From Tribonema minus (Eukaryota; Sar; Xanthophyceae; Tribonematales; Tribonemataceae): 64,000 bases of DNA. The notes under the pieces were generated by a model, which had not been told where the DNA came from, made no database searches, and worked only from the letters and a program-made list of their open reading frames with translations. The position numbers and the translations under genes were made by a program. The stretch spans positions 248,001 to 312,000 of the forward strand of contig JAFCMP010000072.1 in NCBI GenBank assembly GCA_017506865.1, given 5' to 3'. Every line of letters starts with the position of its first letter. Within the stretch, counting starts at the first letter, position 1. Below are positions 1 to 10,792 of the stretch, in pieces.

Positions 1-2
1 GC

Positions 3-3000
3 GTGCAGAGCCTGGTCACCGTCATGGGCTGCGTGTACCACCTGCTCTCGCTGCAGCCCGCGGCGCTGCAGCGCGGCGGCGGCGGGCGCGGGCGCGGCGG
101 CGGCTGCGGCGGCAGCGGCAACAGCAGCGGCGCGGCGGTGAGCGCGCTGCCGCCGCCGCTGCGCATGCTGAGCGGCGCGGAGGCGCAGGAGGTGCTGTGG
201 GGCGGCAGCAGGAGCGTTGCCGGGCGCCTGGTGGCGCGCTTGCAGGCGGCATTCGGGACGGAGGCGGCGCCACGTGCCGCGCCGCAGGCTGTGCAGCCGA
301 TGCCGCCGCCGCCGCCGCCGCCGGCCGTGGCGGAGGTGGCGCCGGAGGAGCTGGAGGTGGAGATGGAAGAGTACAAGTGAGCGGCAATTGTTTTCAGTGT
401 CAGAATCGGTGTACTTCATGTGCGAATGCTATGAAGGGCTGTGAACTGCATGCTCTTCACCATCAGCGCGTTGGCTTCTGCGCACACAAGGAATTGTAGG
501 CCCCGCGACCCCATAAGTATTGCATACTTATTGCATCACAGTTGTAACAACTCTTTCTGCTTACCGTGGTGAGCCTGCACCTTGTACTGTCAGGATCAGA
601 TCACCATTGTCTTAACTATGCTAGTGCGCTGCACATCAACTCATGATGACGTGATCAGGTAGTATTGCAAACACTTTCGCGCTGCACGCACTCTACTGCC
701 CATCCATTGTATGTAGGCCCATAGTGACATCACTACAGACACTACAGGCTTCGCTCAACCGCTCCATTATCTCAATAACGCAACAGGCCGCTGGTGAATC
801 CCGGCCACTCCAAGCGCGCGCGCGAACGCGCGGAGCGCGCGGCGGCGGCGCACCTGGCAGCAGCGCGCGCAGCCGCTCAGCAGGCGGCCAACAAGAAGTC
901 GGCGAAACTGGCGGCGCGGCAGAAGGCGGAGGCGGCGGCGGCCGCCGCGGCGCTCGTGGTTGAAGTGGACCTGTGGGACTGCACGCAGCGGCAGCAGGCG
1001 CGCGCGCCGCTGGCGGGCATCGTGGAGTACCTGCTCGCGCGGCCGCACCTGCAGCTGTATGCGGGGCAGGACAAGCAGCAGCAGCGGCAGCGGCAGCACT
1101 CTAGTGATGGGGCGCGGGCCTCAGAGGGCAAGGCGGCGGCGGCGGCGGCTGCGAGGGGAGGCAAGGCGGCGGGCAAGGGGGCGGCGGCGCCGCCGCCGCC
1201 CCCTGTTCAGCAGGATGAGGGAGATGAGTGGGGGAGCAACGCCATGCTGTCAGCGGCTCAGCAGGAGGGCAGCGAGCCACTGGGGATGGCGCTGGCTGAG
1301 AAGCTGTCGAAGGATGCGAGCTTGCCGGCCAAGGTACGCCATGACATGTCGTCCGCACGTACATGGGGGGGGGGGGTAATGTAGCAGGGTGCTTTAGTGA
1401 GGTGACAGTGTCATGGCATAGCTATGCTGGAATTGGATCTTAGAGAAGTATCATAGAGTTGGTCGAGTTACAACCTGCATGACGTGAATATGTGTCAGGG
1501 ATTCGTTGAAGTGCTTCCATGTAGGTGCGACAGACAGCAGTGTACGTGCATTCTACTGTAGACCTTGACAGATAAAATCTCAACTGCCAGATACACACAA
1601 ATCAGTTGGAGAACGATGCTTTCCATACATTCATGAGCTGGAGTGCTAGCATTTTACGTCAGTTCCTTGCTGCCAAGGAGATGTAGCTTATAAATAAGTT
1701 ATTTATAAAATAGATGCGCACGTCTCAGTGATCATCACGCTTTAGTATGATTACAAAGATATGCTGCAGCGCCCTGCAAACGGCCTGTATACTCACTGAA
1801 AGCTTTTGTTACCATGCGCCATCCGCTAGATTGTATTGCCGCAAACATAGCAATACTGTCGCAAGCCTGCATGCCTGGAATGCACAGCACACATGCCAAC
1901 ATGACCTGTGTCTGTGTGGCGCGCAACTGATTTGTTGCTGAACTTTGCGTCGAACTTTCTGTGCATCTGCAAACATCAGTGCGCTACACCAAAGTGCTGT
2001 GCATGCGCTGCTGCGACCCCCTCGCGCAGGTGTCGCTCTGGGACCCGTACTCGTGCAATCGCACGCACGTCTTCAAGGAGAACCTCGCCCGCTATGTGCG
2101 CTCCAAGCCCTGGGTCGTGCTCTACGCAGGCCAGTCCAAGAAGAACGCCGTGAACGCGCCGCCGCCGCTGCCAATGACGCCCGCAGCCGCGGCAGCAGCC
2201 GAAGCGGCCGCTGCCGCCCTGGAGGCGGCGGCGCCGAACCCCGCAGCAGCGCCGGCGGCGGCGGCGGCGCTGGCTGCTGCGGCACTCGATGCGCTGACGG
2301 AAGAAGTCAGGGAGGCGGCGCGCGCTCTCGTCGCGCACGCGCGTGAGCTCGCGCAGCAGCGCGCGCGCCACCTCGGCGACGCGCAGCGCCTGCTGCTGGC
2401 GCTGCGCGGCGTGCTGCGCGCGCTGCCGCCGCTGCCGGGCGCGTGCGGCGCCGCCGCGGCCGACGTGGTGCTGCTGCTGGCGCACACGGCGACGTTCTCG
2501 GAGCCCGTGGACTATGCGGTGGTGGAGGGCCCGCCGGTGCACGTCTATGCGCGGGACCTCGGCGTGCACGTGCCGCCGTCCGTGCTGCAGAAGTTCCGCA
2601 GGCGGAACGGCGGCGCCGCTGCCGCTGCCGCTGCTGCCGGCGCCGCCGCAGCCGACGCCGCGAGCCGCACGCCGACCGGCGGCGGCGGCGGCAGCGGTCG
2701 CAGCGGCGGCGGCGGCGGCGGCGGCAGCGCACGCGGCAAGCTGCCCCCCAAGTCCGCCCCTGGCGGGGGAGTTCTGCGCGGACAGGAGCAGGACGGCGGC
2801 ACGCCCGCGCGCAAGGGCAGAGGCGCCACTGCGCTGAGCAACGGCGCGACGCCGGGCAGCAGCGCCAAATCGCCACGTCAGCGCAATGGCAAGACGCCGC
2901 TGCGCGACGGCCCAGCCGCTGCGGCTGTGCAGGCTGATGCGGCAGGCGCGGCAGCAGCAGCAGCAGCAGCAGCAGGGGCGTCGATTATGCCGCCGCGGCC

Positions 3001-3170
3001 CGGTGGGCCGCTGTCGAAGGAGGAGGCGGATGCGCTGATGGAGAAGGAAATAGCGCGCGACAGCACGGAAAGGGTCACGGTGTGGAACGCGCAGACGCAG
3101 CGGATGATGGCCAAGACGGTCAAGCGGACGAGCCTGCGAGGGTACCTGGCCGCCAACCCGCACATGCAGG

Positions 3171-3217
<47 letters not shown>

Positions 3218-3501
3218 CCGCCACTGCCGCTGCTGCTTGGGCCGGTCGGGTTGTGTTGGTGCTGACGTGCAACTCTCTTGCGCACTTCGGAAGATGAGAT
3301 TGCTCACGTGGGCTGCACTTGCGCGACTCACAAGTCTGCGGCGCGCATGACCCGCAATCCCCGTGCCGCCGGCCTCCCACGCCATCACATGCGCCTCGCG
3401 GCACTCAGCGACCACGTCCGATGCGCGCCACTCCACAGGTCTACGCCAACCAGGACGGCAAGCCCGCCGCCAAGCGGCCCAGCGCCACTGCCGGCGATGG
3501 C

Positions 3502-3532
<31 letters not shown>

Positions 3533-6097
3533 CGGGCGCGCAGGAGTGGCTCAGGGGCGACGAGGTGGTCCACGAGTACCGCCACAAGTACACGCCGCGG
3601 CACGTGCTGTCGCAGCTGCTGCGCTGGCACAACGACGGCCACGGCGGCAGCGGCGGCGACGCGGACGCCGCCGTCGCAACGCTGCTGGGCGGCTGCGTGC
3701 AGCTGCCGGACCCCGCAGCGTGCTTTGCGGGCGCGGTCGCGTACGGCGAGGCGGAGCGCCGCGCGCTGCTGCGCCACCTGGAGGACCCGCAGCAGCGGAA
3801 GGTGCGTGCGCGCCGCGGCGGAGACTTAGCTACCGGAAGTAAATTCAACGGTACCCAGTTTTTCGGTTCCAAAGGACATCATGGGCAAGAGTTTTCTGCG
3901 TCACTTTCTGATTTTGCCACAGCGGCTCTGCGCGACGATCCGGCAGTGTGGCGCTCAAGACGCCAGTGCCCGCCACATTGGAAGTTTCTCTCCTTCCAGC
4001 GCCCTTGCAAAGCCGCTGTGATATGCTCCGGCGTCGCGTCCGAGGCAATCTGCTCGCAAACACCAACACCCAGCAGCCTCGACCCGCATTGCGCCTGCGC
4101 CTCTCACTGTGCCCCTGCCGGTAACAGTCATGTGAACCGCACACAACCACGGCACTGACGCGCGGCACTGACGCGTGGCACTGACGACGCGCCCTCTCGC
4201 GCACCTCGCAGCATGCGTGGTCGGACGCGCTCATGGCAGCGCTCACCGGCGGCGCGCAGTCGAAGGCGCTGCCGCTGTACGGCAGCCCCATGCTGGACGC
4301 CGTGCTGGACCGCACCAACAACCTCGCAGCAGTGCTCAACACGCTGCGCCAGGAGACCGCGCAGCCCGTCGCGGCGAGCAGCACAGGTGCGTGTGCGTGT
4401 GTGTGCGCGTGCAGATGGCATCTGTTCTGTGATGCGGAAGCTGACGGCGCCTGCAGTTCGTGGAGAGGTGGATTGTGTATACCAGTAGTGTACGTTGATG
4501 CTGTGCATCTCCTTTGATCAGTCAGATACTTCGTGTTTCACCAACCGGTTGCTTTGCGCGTTTGCCCCTGGCACAGAGACATGCTTGTTTCTTAATGACA
4601 CGAAGGCTTGCTAGTGCGCGCGGAGGTTTTTGAGGCATCTATCATGTCCTGCTTCAACAGCTGCAGTCACCATTGGGCAGTGCCAATGCTATTCAGGCAG
4701 CCTGCGTGATCATCACAGAAGCGCGCGCGCGCTGTGGCTTGAGTCTTTCAGTGTTGCGCTCATCAGACCGGCACTGCATGATGGTTGACTGTGATGCTGG
4801 ACCCTCATGCACGACGCCGGTTGAACTTGCGCGCAGACGCCATAGTACCGGGCAAGGGCAAGCGACGACGCTCCTCTGTTGAGAGCAACGCTCAGCCGGC
4901 CCGCGGCGCCGGCAAGAAAGCGGCTGCGCCAGCGGCAGCCGCCAATGGCAGCGGCAGCGCTGGCGGCGGCGGCGGCGGCGGCGGCGGCGTGGAGGTGGAG
5001 GCCGCGGATGAGGACCAGCCGGAGTCCAAGAGCCTGTGGGTGCAGTGCGACAGGTGCAAGCGCTGGCGCCGCATGCCGTGGCACTGCTCTGAGGCGGACG
5101 TCCCGGACGCGTTCGTCTGCGCGGACAACGCGTGGGCGCCGCAGTTCGGCAGCTGCGACGTGGAGGAGGAGGAGGAGGGGGAGGGGGAGGTGTGGAGCGA
5201 CGCCACGGTGCCCGCGGCGGAGGGGGACGGGGGCGACATGGGGGGCGGCGCGCGCGGCGGCGGCGGCGCAGCGGGCGGGCTGCTGGAGGGGCTGTGGATA
5301 GACGCGTACTGTTCCAAGACGGAGCAGTGGTACCCGGCAAAGCTGCTGAGCGTGGAGCCCGGGCGGGTGAAGGTCCACTTCAACATGTGAGGTCACCTTC
5401 AGTTGAGCATTGCTGTGGGGTGAAGGTCCACTTCAACATGTGTGTCGAGCGTTGTTGGGGGGGTCACGTACATGCATGATGTCACATGCTGGTGCTCGGG
5501 CGCTGGCGGCGGCTCGCTCGCTGACTCCGGACCGGCAGCGGCCGCATGATGGCAGGGTGTGGCGTGCATTGAGCAGGCACGTGATCATCAGTGAGACTTG
5601 CCTGTCATCAGAAGTCTGACGAGCAAGCGATGATAAGTTTCAGCTTTGCGGGCCGTGCCGTGCACCGCCCGTGTGCACGTACCCTGTCATGTGCGGTACT
5701 GCACCGATACTGCTTCATTGGCCATTATGACAATGAGCCGTTTGAACCTGCAAAGCGCGCACTGCACAATGGCATGGCTCCGTCCAGCAACACCATCGTC
5801 TGGCCATCACTCACTCACGACTCACTCACTCATGAGTCATGCCATATCGCTCTTGCCCCGCTGCGTCTGTAGGTGGAACCCCAAATATGACGAGTGGCTG
5901 CAGCGCGGCAAGGGCTACCTCCAAGACCTGCACGCGCGCACGCGCACGACGCGCCACACCGCCAAGTGGCTCCAGTCGAATGCGCAGCTCATCACGCCAC
6001 ACGCAGCGAGCGTGAGCGCTGCTGCGACTGCTGCTGCCGCTGCGGGCGCCAGCGGTGCCGCAGCTTACAGTCACTGGGGTGCTGCACAGGCGCAACT

Positions 6098-6135
<38 letters not shown>

Positions 6136-6614
6136 TGCGGGCGGCGGCGGCGTCAGCGGCGTTTAACGAGCTGCAGGACGCCAAGCGCATGAAGGCGGCA
6201 CCACCGGTGTTTGCCGCGGGTGCACCGCTGCATGAGAGCACCGCTGGTGTGGGCAGTGCGGCCTGGCACCACATGCCGATGGGCATGGGGGCTGTGGCCA
6301 TGTCGCAACCCATGACGCAGCGCGTTCTTGCAGGAGGTCAGACGGTGGCCAACGGCTGGGGTCCTTACAGTCAGTACTTGCCGGTGCACGCAGCGGGCGG
6401 GGCATCATCTGAGCGCATCAAGCCAGAGGCAGCGTTGTCTGGGCTGTCGTATGTGACAACAGAGAATGGCCTCGCAATTGGCAGCGTGAGGGCTGGGCAG
6501 GCGGGAGTGGCAGTGCCCCTTACTTCAAGTGCAATGGCGACTCACCAGCCGCAGTCCCAGCAGCAGCAGCAGCCCCAGCAACAGCAACAGGCGCACAGGA
6601 CCTTTGCGGTGTAG
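3..6614 (+). CDS. CW-type zinc finger / Tudor-like domain protein (5' end outside window)
   Basis: Proposed exons: about 8-376, 787-1333, 2030-3169, 3439-3801, 4212-4386, 4837-5386 and 5873-6614 (TAG stop). Donors are GTGAGC, GTACGC and similar; all junction phases agree. The CW zinc finger (about 5028-5165) has LWVQCDRCKRWRRMP followed by the FVCADN and GSC cysteines. It is followed by an acidic and Gly-rich linker, then a Tudor/chromo-barrel-like segment split by an intron (WIDAYCSKTEQWYPAKLL joined to VHFNMWNPKYDEWL). CW domains usually bind methylated histone H3K4, so a nuclear chromatin-reader role is inferred. Three copies of a module of about 40 residues lie upstream. The C-terminal tail is Gln-rich. 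The first exon could instead end at the TGA at 378-380, but the donor at 377 joins in phase to the next exon. The domain call is firm; exact exon ends less so. Confidence 0.8.
3173..3214 (+). repeat. (CTG)14 microsatellite beside a splice donor
   Basis: Fourteen perfect CTG units begin three bases after the GT donor of the CW-protein exon that ends at 3169. If the intron were retained they would encode poly-Leu. Confidence 0.95.
6096..6135 (+). repeat. CAG repeat coding for poly-Gln
   Basis: Near-perfect CAG run within the last exon of the CW protein, giving a stretch of about 13 Gln. A second Gln-rich block (CAG/CAA) lies near 6555-6590. Confidence 0.9.
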
Positions 6615-8820
6615 GAGGGCGCATCAGCATGTCGAGCATGGTCTTTGATCTCTGTTGTCGGTTTCAGAGAGGATCACAAGCACAGTGAACTCAGCGTTAG
6701 CGCCGCAGGCTGCTGGCCGCAGCTCAATGCCTGCCTGAGCGGCAGTGACGCAGTGCAGCAAGCAGGGTGCGGCAATATACGTGCCGAATGCCAGCGTGTG
6801 TACTGTGAACTGTAGTGTGACTTGTACTGCTGAGTGACAAGCAGCAGTTAATGAAGTTTGTGAGTCTGAGCCCCCAGCCCGCGCATGATTGCCTCGTGCA
6901 GCACTTGTTCAGGTGCACTGTTGTCTACGCCCTCTCGCATCAATGCATTGACATCGCACACAGCGCTCATTGGCGCTGGCTGCTACCAGCTGCACTCCAC
7001 TCCTCGCAAAGCCGCACTATGATGACCTCGCTGGCCGAGGCGTTCACGAGGTGCGCTGGCACCAGGGCTCCAGACCCCCCTGGCCATTTCCGTACCGTCT
7101 CTCACATGCGTTGTCACTGGTCAGGCCTCCACGACAATGCTGACCCACATGCGCTGTGGCTGCTCATTGGGCTGTTGTACATAGCGCCCGCCTGCTCATT
7201 GTGCTGCGCTCGACCTTGCTGCATGCCGCCGCTGCGCAGCGCTGCCGCTGCTGCCCGAAAGGCGGCGACGATCACATGGGCTTGAACAATGTGTTGTTGT
7301 GATGCGCAGCATGCCATCATTCAGGGCGCGCAGTGCAGACGCATAATGTGCAGGTGCAGGCAAGTTCCGTCGCCACTGGGCCAAGATCAGGGGCGGTTTT
7401 GTTCCCGTTGAAGCTCGCTTGTTGACCTTAGAGGAGTGTCCAGTGGCGCTCACAGACTCCACACAAACGCTGAGGTGTGGGTTGGCAAACCCAAATGGCA
7501 GGCATTACACCGTCGCAAGCCGTCCCCTGCATGTTCCATCAACATGTTCAACGTATATATAGATGGGTGTCATTGCAAACGGTGATGCCCGTCATCGCAC
7601 TTGGCAGCAGGATACAAGCAGAAAGCGATGATATTGTTCATTCGGCCTAACGATTCTCACTGCAACAAGCCGAGCATGGTAGCCTGGCTCGCCCATAGAA
7701 GAACTTCGCTTCCACCAGTAAGCTGATAGACTCTGTCACCAACAGGCTAGATGTTGCAGACCATCAGGGCAGAGCACAATTGACATGGCAAACACTACTT
7801 TGGTCGTGGTAACAACCGGACTGCAAGGCCCTTGTGCTGCTTGTTGATTCTCGCTCAGGGCGCAAGAAAGCCCAGATGAATGGTATCTAAGCTTGCTGTA
7901 CTGCTACTTTCGTCATCTTGACGCAGGATGAGCATTATTGGTCATGTAGCAATGCGGCAAACACTACTGTGGCCAAGTGTCATACTGAAGGATTAAGAAA
8001 TCGGCATGGATGTGTGTGCAGACACCTCAGGCCAATGACAAAGAGCAATGCAGCCGCAAGATGTCATGAAACAGCGATGCATGACATGGCACACTCAATG
8101 TGCCAGTAGGAATGGCACACAGCAGCACAAAGCAGTAACAGCGTGCAAACCTTCAAAGTTCAAATAGTCAGCATTGATGGGGCGACCACAAGTGGCTTTA
8201 TATACAGTGACGCATGGGAACACCCCTACGCATCGGGAACCCCATCAATTGCCAACTGGCGTCCGATTGCCACCTGGCGGCCACACGGGCGCCTCACGAC
8301 GCAGCTGCCCATGGCCATTGTTCGGGCGGACATTGCCCTGGCCCTGCATGGAACGTCCATCCTACACGTCACGCAAACACGGAACCAGACAAAAAGAAAA
8401 CCACTCAGTCAGTGACGATTTGATGATGGCGGATCTGCTATGCTACTGCCACTGAGTATGATTGTGCATCGCAGCTGGCACAGGCGTCATTACGAGTGAA
8501 GCGGAGCAGTATCGCATTGTTCTCTAGCTGACGAGCACCAACTTCACGGCAAGTATTGGCATGCGCTGCTGTGTACAGTAGAGAGGACATCCCGGCCACT
8601 GGTGCTGCAGTGCCAGAATGACAGTGTCAACTGGTGTTGTACCACTGCCAAGGATGTCACCCATGCTGTCGTTGTATTGATCAAGCTGCTCACAGTGCCT
8701 TAGAATGAGCTTGGCCAAAGTGTGAGTTGGCAGTCACTTCATGATGAGAGCACTCACAAGCATCAACAAATGATTTCATCATCACAATCAAGTGGACATG
8801 ACAGGTAGTGTTGCTGACCT
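6615..8820. other. Intergenic, no supported gene
   Basis: Follows the stop of the CW gene. Open frames here are short, and none shows a recognisable domain or convincing splice pattern. The first few hundred bases are probably the 3' UTR of the CW gene. Codon composition is not like the GC-rich exons nearby. Confidence 0.5.
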
Positions 8821-9175
8821 GGTGCGGTGTAGATGGCCACTGCTGGCAGTACCCCCCCTGGAACCCCCCTTCCCCTCCCCCATATCCCCCCCACTCAGCC
8901 CCCTCATTTCCTTCCGCAAAGTCTCGCTGTGTCCATGCAGGTCTGCCCCCCCAGTCCCCCTCACTTCCGTCTTGGAATTGGGCTTCTACTCCCCTGTGCA
9001 CGGCGCCTTGTACGTGCCCCCCTACGAAGCCACCCTGGGCTTGCATGTGACCCCCATTCATGCCACCTTGGGCTCTAGCATACCCCCCCACTGCAGGCCC
9101 TTGGGGGAATGGCACCCCATGCTGGCCAAATCCATGGGGGTGGCCCCTGGGTGAACGGGGCAGCGCCGCACCCAT
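8821..9175 (-). CDS. Possible glycine-rich exon in a G-tract block
   Basis: The minus strand reads open for about 118 codons with repeated GG-x-GG patterns such as GGYARAQGGMNGGHMQ and GGYGGGEGGFQGGY. It ends at a possible donor (GTCAGC) near 8821. Runs of seven or so G recur at nearly regular spacing. I recognise no family. It could be a low-complexity exon, for example of an RNA-binding-type protein, or simply a C-rich/G-rich repeat that happens to be open. The plus strand is also open here (Pro-rich), which lowers confidence. Confidence 0.3.
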
Positions 9176-9201
9176 GCGGTGGGGGGGCTGGTCCTGATGC
9201 G

Positions 9202-9340
9202 GGACAACATACCAACAGCGACCAGATCAGCAATAAGTGTAGTGTACTGTGTTCTTTAAAGTATTAAATTGGACAACATATACCAACAACAACCAGATCA
9301 GCGATGGGTGTAGTGTACTGTGTACCTTGAAGTTTTGATT
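9202..9340. repeat. Two-copy tandem repeat, period 69 bp
   Basis: Copies at 9202-9270 and 9271-9340 share GGACAACATA(TA)CCAAC, CCAGATCAGC and GTGTAGTGTACTGTGT with scattered substitutions. Non-coding. Confidence 0.8.
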
Positions 9341-10792
9341 TGCGCTTGCGGCTTGAACAAGTGCAGCTGCTTAATGTCAGGCGTGCAGCCAGAATCTGTA
9401 CATGGGTGATGCGCAAATTGCACTGTTAACTCCCATGACCACTATTCAAGACGACTTTTCCACTTGACTGCAGTACCCACTTCTTAAGGCAATGCTGCTT
9501 TGGCAACCTGCATTACGTGTGAGAACCGCAAGCTCACCGCGCGCATGACACCGTGTTGTCAGTGTGTGCATAGGGTGTCGAACTGAACTTTGGATCTGTA
9601 AACGACAGTGTTGGCAATGCAGCGGACACCTGCTTAAGCACGCGTCACACTTCACAAGAGCAATGTCACGAGCAGCAACGGGAGGGGTTATGCTGACAGA
9701 ACAAGTTTACTGCTTGCAGTAGCAAACTACTTGTGTTGTGGAGTCTACGGCAAAACTCTGGTGGTAGTGAGCTACTTGTGATCATGGCACCAGCTACATA
9801 CCTCTCTCTGATGATGCTGCACAGAACTAGCACCACTGCATGGTGTCTACTGTGCACAGCCTGCTTCTCATAAAAGTACATGGAATGGCCAACACATCAA
9901 TCGAAGCAGTACCAGCTCTACTTCAACATTTGAAAGCTGGTACTTGCACTTCAACATCGGCAATTGTCCACCAGGGTCCTGCTATGGCATACACAGCTCC
10001 CTAAGGCAACACTTGAGCGCAAATGACGACCACACGCGGAAACCGTTTTGCGTGTGTATGTGAACATACTATGTGCTGCCTGCATATCTGCATGACTTCA
10101 AGACCGTGCTCGCTCACCTGCTCAGCTATCTGTGGCTGCATGTCGTTGCCCGGCAGTACGAAGCGCTGGTTGTGCTCTAGCATGTTGCCTGCAGCAGCAA
10201 AGCGCAAAGCATATGATTGCGTGTGTCAGACACGGAAATGGTTATGCATGATAAGCAGCACAGGCACTCGCCGTCATACCTCGCTTAACTGGCACAATGG
10301 CAGCGAGAGTCGCCTGTGTGAAGTTGGAGTTGAAGTATCACATCTCACAAGGCAGTGCGTGATACAGACCACGGCGCTGCCTGAGACTGGCAACAGTTGA
10401 ATCGCCAACATGCACATTACCAGACAGGTCGACAGTACACATCACATCGATACATGCAGTGAACCATGGGAGTGGTTTGACGTGCATAGCTGACTGTGCA
10501 CAGTGCTCAGTAATTGCGGTGATGACTCGCATGATGGTCGACACCATCTTGCGTGAGAAGCGTGCATGTAGGCCATGTTCGTATCAGCAGCGCTGCAACA
10601 CGGAGTATCAACACCATCTTGCGAGAGAAGCGTGCGTGAGAAGTGGGGGAGGGGCAGGCGGTGGTCGTTCACTTCTGGTGCCCGGTTGGACCTAAAGTCA
10701 GCCGCTATGTAGATGGGGACAGGTGTAGTCTCAGCATGCTCGAGTTACTGCACTGAACGTGAAGCTAGGGCTATTAGGGTTACAGTAGATGC
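9341..10792. other. Intergenic, no supported gene
   Basis: Only short open frames without domain or splice support. The sequence GTGAGAAGCGTGC... near 10550 and GCGAGAGAAGCGTGC near 10620 form a small imperfect direct repeat preceded by CACCATCTT. Confidence 0.5.

Noticed and set aside
1976-3436. 486-codon minus-strand open frame rich in Arg, Gln and Ala
   Set aside because: Antisense shadow of the GC-rich, CTG-repeat-containing CW exon; no domain, and the plus strand has phase-consistent splice sites.
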